From positions 528,245 through 592,244 of the forward strand of contig NZ_AMDP01000002.1 of the NCBI RefSeq assembly GCF_028128615.1: a DNA stretch of 64,000 nt. Reading direction: 5' to 3'. The stretch comes from Enterococcus sp. 5H. Lineage in GTDB: Bacteria > Bacillota > Bacilli > Lactobacillales > Enterococcaceae. A program made the translations under genes and the position numbers. This document shows, piece by piece, positions 1-9,602 of this stretch. The notes below the pieces were generated by a model. It did no database searches and was not told the DNA's origin. It saw only the letters and a list, made by a program, of their open reading frames with translations. How positions within the stretch are numbered: position 1 is the first letter of the stretch; each line of letters starts with the position of its first letter.

Positions 1-1492
1 CTGCCTTTTCGACTCGGGTAAGTGGTAGTTTGTTTTGTCCTGTGGCTTTTTCAGGATGCGCATGCTCCATCATATCTGGTGGTTCTTGCATGCCGTCCAT
101 TTCAAAATACTGAGGTGGCTCGGGTTCAGATTGTCGTTCCCGTCTTTTAGCTGAACGCTGTGCTGTTTCAAGCTGTTTCAGTTGATCTTCCAAACTTTGA
201 AATGATAGTTGAAACTCTTGTGCAAGCTGATTTAAATACCGATCACGTTCTAATGGCGATTGAACAAGCATTAATTCTTGTAGCAATTCATTCACATAAT
301 CTAATTGTTCTTTTTCGTTATTCATGTTTTTATTTAAGCGATGATACTGCATTTTAAAACTGAAAACAGTCTCTCGACCATGAAGAGCAATTTCGCGAAA
401 TGATTCGCTTCCGTACTTTCTCAAGTATTCATCAGGGTCCAATTTTTCAGGGATACTGACGATACTTAATTGAAAACGGCTATGCTCACTTAACAATGAA
501 ATTGCACGATTTGTTGCTTCTACACCGGCAGAATCTCCATCATAACAAACAACTAATTCCTTGGCGACTCTCTCAAGCTTTCGGATTTGTTCATTGGTTA
601 AACTCGTTCCCATCGAAGCAACTCCGCTTGAAATTCCAGCCTGCCAAGCTGCAATTACGTCCATAAATCCTTCGAATAAGAAAACCGTATTTTCTTTACG
701 AATTTCTTTACGAGCCTTATCAAAATTAAATAAAGTGTCCCGCTTGTTAAAAAGTAACGTCTCCGGACTATTTAAATATTTCGGCATATCTTTACCTGAA
801 AAATCATCAGTCTTAAGCAATCTACCAGAAAAGGCAATGACTTTACCGCGATCATCATTAATTGGGAACATTACCCGCTGATAAAAACGGTCTAAAAAAT
901 CCCCGCTATCTCTTTGAATAAATAATCCTGATTCCTTTAATAGTTCCTCAGCTACTTGATCGTTTTGAAATACTTGTGTCAAAAAATCACGTTTTTGAGG
1001 TGCAAAGCCAATTTTGAATGTTTCAATCAATTCCTTAGTCAAACCACGCTCCAACAAATAATTTAATGCTGGTTCACCGATTTCTGTATTCATCAATACA
1101 TGATGGTACAGATCCGCAGCTTTTTGATGTAGTTCGATTAATTTTCGATTTTGCATGCTTTCAGCTGAATCAGAGTCAACAGAGTTAGCCCAATCAACAT
1201 TCACAGGAATTTGTTCTAATTCAGCAACTCGGCGAACAGATTCAGGAAAACTAATTCCTTCTATTTCCTGCAGAAAATTAAAAACAGTTCCGCCTTTTCC
1301 GCAGCCAAAACAATGAAAAATTTGTTTATCTTCTGCTACTGAAAATGAAGGGGAACGTTCTTCGTGAAACGGACATAGACCCATATAATTCTTGCCGGAT
1401 TTTTTTAGTTGAACATATTGTCCAACGACATCAACAATATTCGTACGTTGTCTTACTTCCTCGATCACTTCTTGAGGAATTCTTTGTGCCAC
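1..1492 (-). CDS. dnaG: DNA primase DnaG, N-terminal 497 residues (gene runs off the window)
   Basis: DnaG makes the RNA primers for replication and binds the replicative helicase through its C-terminus. The start is GTG at 1490-1492, preceded by GGAGG eight bases upstream. Translation begins MAQRIPQEVIEEVRQR. A CHC2 zinc finger follows near residues 40-65 (CPFHEE, then CFGCGKGG), and the reading frame stays open to base 1. The family is about 600 residues long, so roughly the last 100 residues (part of the helicase-binding domain) lie outside the window. I see no stop or frameshift in the visible part. In Gram-positives rpoD usually follows dnaG, and that would lie beyond the window. The gene has its own promoter at 1600-1627. 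Confidence 0.95.
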   Translation of the reverse strand, partial: MAQRIPQEVIEEVRQRTNIVDVVGQYVQLKKSGKNYMGLCPFHEERSPSFSVAEDKQIFHCFGCGKGGTVFNFLQEIEGISFPESVRRVAELEQIPVNVDWANSVDSDSAESMQNRKLIELHQKAADLYHHVLMNTEIGEPALNYLLERGLTKELIETFKIGFAPQKRDFLTQVFQNDQVAEELLKESGLFIQRDSGDFLDRFYQRVMFPINDDRGKVIAFSGRLLKTDDFSGKDMPKYLNSPETLLFNKRDTLFNFDKARKEIRKENTVFLFEGFMDVIAAWQAGISSGVASMGTSLTNEQIRKLERVAKELVVCYDGDSAGVEATNRAISLLSEHSRFQLSIVSIPEKLDPDEYLRKYGSESFREIALHGRETVFSFKMQYHRLNKNMNNEKEQLDYVNELLQELMLVQSPLERDRYLNQLAQEFQLSFQSLEDQLKQLETAQRSAKRRERQSEPEPPQYFEMDGMQEPPDMMEHAHPEKATGQNKLPLTRVEKA

Positions 1493-1599
1493 TGTTCTCA
1501 CCTCCAAAAAATAGCTATTCGCTAATTCATGTGATCAGTCAGTAAAAAAGCACTGAAAAGTTCAGCGCGAATTTAAAAAGACACAATTACACATGTTTT

Positions 1600-1627
1600 A
1601 TTGTATCATAAACAACATAATTTTCAA
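1600..1627 (-). promoter_or_regulatory. Promoter of dnaG
   Basis: Read on the minus strand, a -35 TTGAAA (1622-1627) and a -10 TACAAT (1600-1605) are separated by 16 bases. They lie about 110 bases upstream of the GTG start. Confidence 0.65.
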
Positions 1628-1670
1628 GTAAATTGCATCAATCTTTTCATATTATTTTCTTTATATAAAA

Positions 1671-1740
1671 AGAGAATGATCTACTACTGTCACGCCCTTC
1701 AAATTGTTCATTTGAAAGAAGTAATGTGCGACCATTCTCT
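1671..1740 (-). terminator. Hairpin terminator after the P-type ATPase gene
   Basis: An 11-bp outer stem (1671-1681 with 1730-1740, one G-T pair) is followed on the minus strand by a T run. It encloses a second small palindrome. It separates the ATPase gene from the dnaG promoter. Confidence 0.65.
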
Positions 1741-1749
1741 TTGTTTATT

Positions 1750-4086
1750 CTAAAGATCCTTAATTGTCTTACCAGTTTTTTTCAACTGAAGCAATCCTAT
1801 AATTACACGAATAATAATGTTAATGACCATCATCACTGCAAAAATCGGTAAAGTTTGTGACGTTAAGAAACCAACTTCTAAAATGCGATGGAACAACATT
1901 GCAGCAACATATATCCCGCCAATTGTCGTTACAGATAGGAAAATTCGCAACGGGTTAAACGGCAAACATGCTCGAACAACTGCCATACAGCTAATCCCAA
2001 TCAATAAATAATACATTAATGTTGTCGTGTCCATTTGAGAAAAGCCTCTATTTTGAGCAAGTAAATACACAGCAACAATATTAAACACAACTAAAACCGC
2101 ATTGACTGAAGCATTTCTTAAGGCTGTAGGTAAAAACTTCCCAACGACTTTTCTTTTATCACCTTCAAATGACAAGAAGAATGCCGGATAACCTTCAATT
2201 GCTAAGTCAATTAAGGTAATTTGAATCGGAATAAACGGAAAAGCAACAGCCGTGAATATACAAATCATCGATAATATAAATGAATAGATTGTTTTAATAA
2301 AGAAAATACTTGCTACTTTAGTAACATTATTGACAACACGTCGCCCTTCAAATAAAACATCAGGCAACGTAGTAAAATCAGAATCCAATAAAACTAAATT
2401 TGAGATTTGTCTTGTAGCACCATCGCCTTCTGCCATCGCAATACTACAATCAGCTTCTCTTAAAGCAAGAACATCATTTACGCCGTCACCTGTCATAGCA
2501 ACAACATGGTCATTATCTTTTAGTTCTCGCACAATCGTTCGTTTTTGCTGCGGCGTCACTCGACCGAAAACAGTGTACTCATGAACAGCTTGACGTACTT
2601 CAGCTTCTGTTTCCATCGTTGATAAATCAATATAAGATTCATAACCAAACAATCCAGCGCGACGAGCAATATTTGAAACAGTTACAGGATTATCACCTGA
2701 GATAACTTTTAAATCAATACCTTCTTCACGTAAATAGGCCAACGTTTCATTAGCATTTTCACGAATCGGATCATCGATTTCTATAACAGCTAATGGTTCC
2801 AAATAAGGCATCTTTTCTTCATCCAATGGTGTATTCTCGGCGATCCCTAACATCAGGACACGGAAACCATTTTCTTGTGCTTCTAATACTTCTTTAGGTA
2901 ATCGATCTTCTGAAACTAATTTTTCAGGAGCTCCTAGAAAAACTGTACCTAACTCATTAAATTCAATTGCACCCCATTTTCGCTCAGAAGAAAATGGAGA
3001 TGTTTTAACTGCACCATAACGATTGGATAATTCAAAATGATCCCGAATCGCTTGCATAGTAATATTGTTATCAGTACTCTCCGCTAGATAACTACCAATA
3101 ATCTGCGGAAAATTTTCATGATAATTCGCATGAAGGACTTCGACTTTTTGAACCTTCATTTTACCTTCGGTGATTGTTCCTGTTTTATCTAGACATAAAG
3201 TATCAACATGAGCCAACGTTTCAATCGAATACATATCTTGAACTAAGATTCGTTTTTTGGCCAATTTAATAACACCAGTCGTCAATGCAATACTAATCAA
3301 CAATACTAAGCCTTTTGGCAACATTCCTAATAATGCAGCCGCAGATGCAATTACTGAAGCTTTCATTCCAGAATCGCGAATCATTAAACCTTCTAAAAAT
3401 AAGATAATCCCGATAGGAATAATTACTAAGCTAGTAAATTTTGATACTTTTCTAATTGAGTTAACTAATTCAGATTGAATTGGTTTGTGAACTTTGGCTT
3501 CAGCAGTTATTTTAACAGCATAGTTTTCAGCACCCACATGAATCACTTTCGCATAAACTTGCCCGCTTGCTAGAAAACTACCCGATAAAAGAACGGCTCC
3601 TTCAGTTTTCTCAATTAAATCAGATTCACCAGTTAACAATGCTTCATTAGCTTCGGCTTTCCCTGATAAAACTTCCATATCAGATGGAACTTGCTCGCCA
3701 GCAGCGATCACGACAACATCATCCATAACCAATTCTTTAGTGTCGATTTCCTGTTCTTGACCATCACGTATCACATGTACACTTTCTTTAGCAACAATAG
3801 ATAGTTTTTGAACGAGGTTTCTTGCATGAATTTCTTGATAAATCCCCATTCCCATATTTACTAAAATTATTGCTAAAAAGGCTAAGTTGGAATACGCGCC
3901 AACAAATAATAAACAAAGCGCGATACCAAAATTCAAAAAATTAAATAGCGTCATTACGTTATCATAGATAATATCTTTATTTGACTTTGCTACATTTTCT
4001 TCATAATTATTTTGTAATCCTTGGCGCTTTCGCTCAGCCACTTCGGATTCAGTTAAACCCTTTTTTATGTCAAACCTATCGATCAT
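1750..4086 (-). CDS. Cation-translocating P-type ATPase (HAD-IC, Exp7-like)
   Basis: This is a membrane ATP-driven cation pump of 778 residues. The actuator motif TGES is at residues 152-155 and the phosphorylation motif DKTGTIT has its Asp at residue 300. The hinge motif is TGDGVND, in the P-domain that follows GDNPVTV. There are paired membrane helices near residues 45-85 and 215-270 and a hydrophobic C-terminal third. The ion-site helix 4 carries PKGL (257-260) rather than the PEGL or CPC seen in calcium or heavy-metal pumps, so the substrate cannot be read from motifs. By memory, length and the PKGL motif resemble the pneumococcal Exp7 type. There is no N-terminal metal-binding domain, which argues against a CopA-type copper pump. 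The gene is monocistronic, with a terminator behind it. Confidence 0.85.
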   Translation of the reverse strand: MIDRFDIKKGLTESEVAERKRQGLQNNYEENVAKSNKDIIYDNVMTLFNFLNFGIALCLLFVGAYSNLAFLAIILVNMGMGIYQEIHARNLVQKLSIVAKESVHVIRDGQEQEIDTKELVMDDVVVIAAGEQVPSDMEVLSGKAEANEALLTGESDLIEKTEGAVLLSGSFLASGQVYAKVIHVGAENYAVKITAEAKVHKPIQSELVNSIRKVSKFTSLVIIPIGIILFLEGLMIRDSGMKASVIASAAALLGMLPKGLVLLISIALTTGVIKLAKKRILVQDMYSIETLAHVDTLCLDKTGTITEGKMKVQKVEVLHANYHENFPQIIGSYLAESTDNNITMQAIRDHFELSNRYGAVKTSPFSSERKWGAIEFNELGTVFLGAPEKLVSEDRLPKEVLEAQENGFRVLMLGIAENTPLDEEKMPYLEPLAVIEIDDPIRENANETLAYLREEGIDLKVISGDNPVTVSNIARRAGLFGYESYIDLSTMETEAEVRQAVHEYTVFGRVTPQQKRTIVRELKDNDHVVAMTGDGVNDVLALREADCSIAMAEGDGATRQISNLVLLDSDFTTLPDVLFEGRRVVNNVTKVASIFFIKTIYSFILSMICIFTAVAFPFIPIQITLIDLAIEGYPAFFLSFEGDKRKVVGKFLPTALRNASVNAVLVVFNIVAVYLLAQNRGFSQMDTTTLMYYLLIGISCMAVVRACLPFNPLRIFLSVTTIGGIYVAAMLFHRILEVGFLTSQTLPIFAVMMVINIIIRVIIGLLQLKKTGKTIKDL

Positions 4087-4211
4087 AAATTCAATTCCCT
4101 ACTTTCCCCTTGATAAAATACATCTTCCTTAGTTTACTTGTAAATCAATAGAACTTCAAGAAATTCCTTAAAATCTAACTTTTTTTTGCTGTTTTACCAC
4201 AAAAAAATAAT

Positions 4212-4259
4212 GAGACAGAAGCTTTCATGCTGAATATATCAGCGTTAGACTCCTGTCTC
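4212..4259 (-). terminator. Terminator after the lysozyme-like gene
   Basis: A GAGACAG/CTGTCTC stem with an inner GCTGA/TCAGC stem is followed on the minus strand by a run of seven T. It lies about 40 bases behind the stop of the wall-enzyme gene. Confidence 0.7.
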
Positions 4260-4296
4260 GATTTTCTTAAGGTTTTATGAAAAAATAACAATATCG

Positions 4297-4902
4297 TTAG
4301 CTTAACCATTTAATAAACTGTAAATTCATTTTCACTAAATCAGCATAAAACATATTGCCGCCATTGTTATAAAGATAGCCACCATTATACAGAACAGCTT
4401 GTGGGCGGTAATAACGATAGGTTTTTTCAGTATCATTTCCCAAAAGCGGTGATAATATCTCTTTTGAATATTCTTCAGCCAATTTTATAGAGTTTTTACC
4501 TCCACGATCTTGGACGAAATTGATATAATCCAGACCAAAATTATATGCTTGAACGGCTGTCCAAATATCAACATCTGCTTCTCGCGCTTTCGTAATCGCT
4601 TGTGCTAAAAAAGCTACACCGATCTCAATGCTTTCCTCTGGCGTATCAATCATTTGCTGTTTTCCATAGGCGCTTTCACTACTTTGCATCAAATCGTTTG
4701 AACGACCTTTTGATTCTGTATAAATAATTGCTAAAACTATATTTTTATAATCAGCAATATTATTACTGTCTACTGCTGCTTCTACTTGCGATTCATAGGT
4801 CATTACTTGTTGGACGTTTTCTCTAATTTTAAAAACAGAATATCCCAAACCAATCAATAGTAACAACAAAAAAAAGACTACGATTCTCTTTATGATTCTC
4901 AT
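4297..4902 (-). CDS. Membrane-anchored lysozyme-like (PvaA/CwlT N-domain type) muramidase
   Basis: The protein has 201 residues: an N-terminal membrane anchor (about 5-24) and then a lysozyme-like fold facing outward. The IIYTESKGR motif places the probable catalytic Glu at residue 63. It is followed by the QSSESAYG segment and an AVQAYNFGLDYI segment, the usual pattern of the Lysozyme_like family (pneumococcal PvaA, the N-domain of CwlT). The expected role is cleavage of glycan strands in peptidoglycan. It is single-domain, with no NlpC/P60 peptidase attached as in the conjugation-element CwlT proteins, so a housekeeping wall role is more likely than a transfer role. Start ATG has a GGATGG-like ribosome site. 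Confidence 0.8.
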   Translation of the reverse strand: MRIIKRIVVFFLLLLLIGLGYSVFKIRENVQQVMTYESQVEAAVDSNNIADYKNIVLAIIYTESKGRSNDLMQSSESAYGKQQMIDTPEESIEIGVAFLAQAITKAREADVDIWTAVQAYNFGLDYINFVQDRGGKNSIKLAEEYSKEILSPLLGNDTEKTYRYYRPQAVLYNGGYLYNNGGNMFYADLVKMNLQFIKWLS

Positions 4903-5081
4903 TCACTGACCATCCAAACTATTTATAAGTAGTTATCATCATACGTTATTATAGAAAAAAAAGCGAAAAAAAGAAATAGTCTTTACGATTATTTAATAAA
5001 AACAAAGATCAATTTTATACACATTTCAGTTTTAAATAAAACACAAAACAGCTATACTAACTATGATGGGTGGTAATCATA

Positions 5082-5810
5082 ATGGACAAACAAAAAAAAT
5101 TACTTTTAACCACAGATAATAGTTTAATTTATTATGAAATAACCGGTCAAGGATCACCGCTATTTTTACTTCATGGAAATGGTGGCAGCGGTAAATATTT
5201 TGAAAAACAGGTTCCTGAATTTAGCCGGTACTTTACGGTATATACAGTTGATAGTCGTGGACACGGACGCTCAACTAATCGAAGTGACTCACTTTACTTC
5301 GAGCAAATGGCAAATGATCTTTACGCGATTATGAAACAGGAAAACATTTCAAAAGCAGATATCCTTGGTTTTAGCGATGGAGCCAATTTGGCTATGGTTT
5401 TTACAAAGAAGTATCCTACCATGGTCCATCGTTTAGTTTTGAATGCTGGCAATACAAAAGTTGATGGTATTTTTTGGCCATTTCGCGTTTTAACAAAAAT
5501 TGAACACACTTGTTTAAGTTTTGCAGCTTTTTTTAGTAAAAAAGTAAAAAAACGTCAATTAATTGTTCAATTAATGTTAAAAGATATTGGCGTATCTACT
5601 GTAGATTTAAGACAAATTTCTGCTAAAACACTAGTTATTGTCGGAAAATATGATCTGATTAAACGCTCTCATACACTTTACATTGCAAAAGAAATTCCTA
5701 ATGCTTCTTTTGTTTCAGTACCTAAACAAGGACATTCATTTGCGAAAAAAGTTCCTAAATTATTTAATAAAGAAGTTTTAACATTTTTAAAAGAAAAGAA
5801 GGTGTATTAG
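5082..5810 (+). CDS. Alpha/beta hydrolase, probable aminoacyl-phosphatidylglycerol hydrolase
   Basis: This is a 242-residue alpha/beta hydrolase. The oxyanion HGNGGSG follows residue 30, the nucleophile elbow GFSDG has Ser98, and the probable acid and base are Asp191 (GKYD) and His218 (QGHS). I chose ATG at 5082 because GGGTGG lies a proper distance upstream; a GTG four codons earlier overlaps that site. Its stop touches the start codon of mprF. A hydrolase next to the aminoacyl-phosphatidylglycerol synthase of Enterococcus faecium (AhyD) is known to remove the amino acid from the lipid, so this gene probably encodes the counter-enzyme of MprF. That function is inferred from family and context. 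No signal peptide is visible. Confidence 0.75.
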   Translation: MDKQKKLLLTTDNSLIYYEITGQGSPLFLLHGNGGSGKYFEKQVPEFSRYFTVYTVDSRGHGRSTNRSDSLYFEQMANDLYAIMKQENISKADILGFSDGANLAMVFTKKYPTMVHRLVLNAGNTKVDGIFWPFRVLTKIEHTCLSFAAFFSKKVKKRQLIVQLMLKDIGVSTVDLRQISAKTLVIVGKYDLIKRSHTLYIAKEIPNASFVSVPKQGHSFAKKVPKLFNKEVLTFLKEKKVY

Positions 5811-8399
5811 ATGAAAAGTATATTTCAATGGTTCAAAGATCGAGCAAGTTATTTCAAAATGATTTTTATTTTTTCTGTTGTGATTATCGTAATTCAAGAA
5901 CTTATTTCTATTAGTAAAACTATTTCAGCTCAACAGCTTGGTGACATTTTTGGAGATATCTCTGCTTGGAAAATCGTTCTTATGTTTTTGATAGGCTTAA
6001 TCGCTGTTCTACCGATGGTTGGCTACGACTTGATTCTGAATAACATTTTAAAGCAAAAACCTAATAAGCTTTATTTGTTAGAAACGAGTTGGATGATTAA
6101 TACAATTAACAACATCGCTGGTTTCGGTGGTTTGATTAGTATTGGTTTACGCTCAGAGTTTTATGGCAAAGAAAAAAACGGTAAATTAGTTGTTAGAGCA
6201 CTTTCAAAAATATTAATTTTTTTGATGTCGGGGCTTTCAATTTATAGCTTAATTTCCTTTTTCCTAGTAATGTTTGGACATCCTAATGATTATTTACAAC
6301 AATATTGGATCTGGCTAATTGGTGGCGGTCTATATTTCCCCATTATTTTAATCGTTAGTTTAGTAAAAAAAGATGAATACATTGGTGATACAGATAATGC
6401 GACGCGGATTGGTCTGATACTAACATCATTTTTAGAATGGACAGGCGTTTTAGGTAGCTTCTTACTAATCGGTCTTTTAATGGATATCCAGTTTAATCCG
6501 CTTCAGATCATGCCTCTTTTCATTGCTGCTTCAGTTATCGGGATTGTTTCTATGATTCCTGGCGAACTTGGTAGTTTTGATATTATGATGATTATTGGTT
6601 TGTCTGCCTTAGGGATTGATCGGGAAACTGTAGTCGCCTGGATTTTATTGTATCGTTTATTTTATTACATTGTTCCCTTTATTATTGGCGCTACATTCTT
6701 TGTGAAAAACTTGAGCCATACCTTAAATAGCCGTTATTCCGGCATACCTAGAGAAATTTCTACGGCGTTAGCGCATAAATTTGTTGTTTTCTTAATGTAC
6801 TTTTCCGGGATTATGATGGTCTTGTCTGCAACTATTCCGGAAGCATTCTCAAAATACACTTGGTTAAGCCATTTAAACCCGCTTTCGTTCCATCTTATAA
6901 CACAATTGCCTGCTATTTTACTAGGTTTCTTGTTGTTAATTATGGGTCGGGGAATCGCAGCTAGAGTAAAACGAGCATATCTGCCGACAATCGGATTAAT
7001 CGCTCTTACATTAGTCTATACCTTCGCTAAAGACTTTAATTGGGGAATTATTCTTTTTCTACTAATTTTATTAATCATTGTTATATTTTCTAAACAAGAA
7101 TTATTTAGAGAACAGTTGGTATACTCTTGGGAAATGGTAACAATTGATGGAATTATTTTCTTAACATTAACCATTTTTTATATTGTTATTGGTGTCTATA
7201 ATTTACCTACCTTTCCACATCATAGGCATCATTTTATTGAATTCTTTTTATTCCCATCAGAAAAAATTTGGTTTTCAGGCTTAATCGGGCTTTTATTAGT
7301 CGTCTTATTTAGTTACTTGTTTATCCGTTATCTAGAAGGCTCTCGTCGTAAAATGGGGGCACCATTAGATGAAGAGCGTGTATTAGGACTTTTAAATACG
7401 TATGGCGGTAATACTGACAGCCAGCTAATTTTTCTAGATGACAAAGATATGTATTTGTATGCTGATGCCGAAGGAAATGAAACAGTATTACTACAATTTA
7501 AAACTTTAAATAATAAATGCATAATCATGGGTGATCCTTCTGGTAAAAAAGAAGATTTTCCTGCTGCAATTGAACAATTTCTCAATGAAAGTGACACTTG
7601 GGGTTACTTACCTGTTTTTTACGAAGCCTCAGAAGACATCGTAATGTTTTTACATGAGTATGGTTACGACTTTATTAAAATGGGCGAAGAAGCACATGTT
7701 GATTTACCAAACTTTACATTATCTGGTAAAAAAATGAAAAGTGAGCGAGCTGTAATGAATCGCTTTGCAAAAGCAAACTATCAGTTCGAAGTTTTAAAAC
7801 CACCTTTTTCACCAGAATTAATGCAAGAACTAAAATCTGTTTCAGATGAATGGCTAGGCAGTCGTAAGGAAAAAGGTTTTTCACTCGGTTTCTTCTCAGA
7901 AAATTACTTACAACGAAGTAAAATTGCTGTTGCTAAAAATGAAAACAATCAGATCGTTGCTTTTGCAAATATTATGCCAACCTATAATAGCGAAGAAGGA
8001 ACTATCGATTTGATGCGATATAGTCACGAAGCGCCTTCTGGTGTTATGGATTTTCTATTTATTTCTTTATTTGGCTACATGAAAGATGAAGGTCTTAGTT
8101 ACTTCAACCTTGGGATGGCCCCTTTATCTAATGTTGGAACATCTAAAAAGAGTTTCATTCAAGAACGGGCTGCTTATTTAGTTTATGAATTTGGTTCACG
8201 TTTTTATTCATTTAGAGGCTTACGAGACTACAAAGAAAAATACGCCGCGGAATGGATTCCACGCTATACATTGTATTCCAGAACAAGTTTTATTGTTTAT
8301 GTAATGATTGCTTTACTAATTATTGACAATGCTCCTATTGAAAAACAAAAACAAGTACATGGTATTCGTCGAATTCTTAGAAATAGATATCAACGGTAA
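5811..8399 (+). CDS. mprF: Phosphatidylglycerol lysyltransferase/flippase MprF
   Basis: MprF transfers lysine or another amino acid from tRNA to phosphatidylglycerol and flips the product outward. This lowers surface negative charge and protects against cationic peptides and daptomycin. The 862-residue protein has the usual plan: about 500 N-terminal residues of repeated membrane helices (flippase part) and a soluble C-terminal aminoacyltransferase domain (about 540-850, GNAT-like DUF2156). ATG follows the hydrolase stop directly, so the pair is one transcript and translation is probably coupled. Full length and no frame breaks. Enterococci commonly have two mprF paralogues. The window cannot say which one this is, nor whether it uses Lys, Ala or Arg. 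Confidence 0.93.
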   Translation: MKSIFQWFKDRASYFKMIFIFSVVIIVIQELISISKTISAQQLGDIFGDISAWKIVLMFLIGLIAVLPMVGYDLILNNILKQKPNKLYLLETSWMINTINNIAGFGGLISIGLRSEFYGKEKNGKLVVRALSKILIFLMSGLSIYSLISFFLVMFGHPNDYLQQYWIWLIGGGLYFPIILIVSLVKKDEYIGDTDNATRIGLILTSFLEWTGVLGSFLLIGLLMDIQFNPLQIMPLFIAASVIGIVSMIPGELGSFDIMMIIGLSALGIDRETVVAWILLYRLFYYIVPFIIGATFFVKNLSHTLNSRYSGIPREISTALAHKFVVFLMYFSGIMMVLSATIPEAFSKYTWLSHLNPLSFHLITQLPAILLGFLLLIMGRGIAARVKRAYLPTIGLIALTLVYTFAKDFNWGIILFLLILLIIVIFSKQELFREQLVYSWEMVTIDGIIFLTLTIFYIVIGVYNLPTFPHHRHHFIEFFLFPSEKIWFSGLIGLLLVVLFSYLFIRYLEGSRRKMGAPLDEERVLGLLNTYGGNTDSQLIFLDDKDMYLYADAEGNETVLLQFKTLNNKCIIMGDPSGKKEDFPAAIEQFLNESDTWGYLPVFYEASEDIVMFLHEYGYDFIKMGEEAHVDLPNFTLSGKKMKSERAVMNRFAKANYQFEVLKPPFSPELMQELKSVSDEWLGSRKEKGFSLGFFSENYLQRSKIAVAKNENNQIVAFANIMPTYNSEEGTIDLMRYSHEAPSGVMDFLFISLFGYMKDEGLSYFNLGMAPLSNVGTSKKSFIQERAAYLVYEFGSRFYSFRGLRDYKEKYAAEWIPRYTLYSRTSFIVYVMIALLIIDNAPIEKQKQVHGIRRILRNRYQR

Positions 8400-8440
8400 A
8401 AAATTGCTTTAGACCAAAATGTGTAACTTATAAAAATAAT

Positions 8441-8482
8441 AAAAAATCACAAAAATTTGAAAAATAATTTTTGTGATTTTTT
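8441..8482 (+). terminator. Terminator after mprF
   Basis: A 17-bp A/T-rich stem (8441-8457 with 8466-8482) ends in a T run. It is symmetrical enough to serve also the convergent PhzF-like gene. Confidence 0.75.
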
Positions 8483-8569
8483 ATTTCGAAAGCTTTGATT
8501 TAGTATGTGAATTTATTGTTTATCCGAATTTCTGTTGACTATTAGAATTAGATCCAAATCGCCCTATTC

Positions 8570-9436
8570 TCATATAATTTCAATATATTTATTAAAGCAA
8601 GCTTCACCAGAAATCTTAACTTCAAATTCGCCTCGAATATTTCTATTTACATGTACATTTACACAACCTTGGCTTTGAACGTGCTGACCTTGGAAAACTG
8701 TCAATTCTGCTCCATTAGCCTCTGGATATAATTGATTAAGCATGTACGCTCCCATAACACCCGAGGCTGTTCCAGTAACAGAATCTTCAATAGTCCCAGA
8801 ATAAGGTGATGAAAAATGACGAGCTGTAAACTCTCCTTTTGACTCAGATAATACTGCAAAAGGATGGATCGACGCACGAGGAATTTCTTTTAAAATATCA
8901 GGGAATGTCTCAGTGCTGGGATCCATCTTAGCTAAAATACTTTTGTTAGTTACAGGAACTAGCATTGTCCATGAACCAGTATTTCCATATTGAATTGGCA
9001 GCTTCGGATGAAGATCTTCAAGGTTAATTCCTAGACTTTTACAAAGAGCTGATTTATCACCATTAAAATCAACAAATTGTGGTGTCGCTTGCCTCATGGT
9101 AATGCGCTTCAGCTGATCGTTATAATTAACTGGTAAGATCCCTGCTCCTGTTTCGATTAACAACTCTTGGTCACCTTTTCCATCATACAAAGCAAAAACA
9201 GCACCGATAGTAGCATGTCCGCAAAGCGGTGTTTCATACCCCGGTGTAAAATATCTGAGTTGAATATCTGCTTTTTCACTTGTACAAACAAAAACAGTTT
9301 CGTTAAATCCAACTTTTTTAGCAATTTCTTGCATCAATTCAGTATTAAAATCATCACCATTCAAAACAACTCCTGCTGGATTACCTTTGCCAGAAACCCG
9401 TGTAAAGGCATCTATCCTTAAAACGTTACAAACCAT
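8570..9436 (-). CDS. PhzF-family isomerase-like protein
   Basis: This is a 288-residue member of the PhzF/diaminopimelate-epimerase-like fold. Visible family motifs are the N-terminal RIDAFTRVSGKGNPAGVV, the FNETVF segment carrying the catalytic Glu, GHATIGA, and the late SVTGTASG. PhzF proper isomerises a phenazine precursor, but no phenazine genes are here, and such stand-alone homologues in Firmicutes have no assigned substrate. ATG at 9436 was chosen because GGGAGGG lies seven bases upstream; the longer version starting six codons earlier would begin upstream of that site. It is transcribed toward mprF and away from the small P-loop gene. Confidence 0.82.
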   Translation of the reverse strand: MVCNVLRIDAFTRVSGKGNPAGVVLNGDDFNTELMQEIAKKVGFNETVFVCTSEKADIQLRYFTPGYETPLCGHATIGAVFALYDGKGDQELLIETGAGILPVNYNDQLKRITMRQATPQFVDFNGDKSALCKSLGINLEDLHPKLPIQYGNTGSWTMLVPVTNKSILAKMDPSTETFPDILKEIPRASIHPFAVLSESKGEFTARHFSSPYSGTIEDSVTGTASGVMGAYMLNQLYPEANGAELTVFQGQHVQSQGCVNVHVNRNIRGEFEVKISGEACFNKYIEII

Positions 9437-9522
9437 TATTATTCCCTCCCACATTTTTATTAGTATAACAGATCCGTTATAGAGAGACTAACTATCTTCT
9501 TGTTTTATTCTGAAAATCCTTC

Positions 9523-9552
9523 TTGAACTATTCTTCCAACCAATAGTATAAT
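9523..9552 (+). promoter_or_regulatory. Promoter of the small P-loop gene
   Basis: A -35 TTGAAC (9523-9528), an 18-base spacer and a consensus -10 TATAAT (9547-9552) lie 50 bases before the ATG. Confidence 0.65.
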
Positions 9553-9602
9553 CAGACTTGTCAGAATTTTTGAACTGAATTTTAATTGGGAAGGACTATT
9601 CT

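Noticed and set aside
561..1545. Plus-strand frames inside the dnaG region
   Set aside because: The minus strand is a continuous, recognisable DnaG with zinc finger. The plus-strand frames have no ribosome sites or family features.
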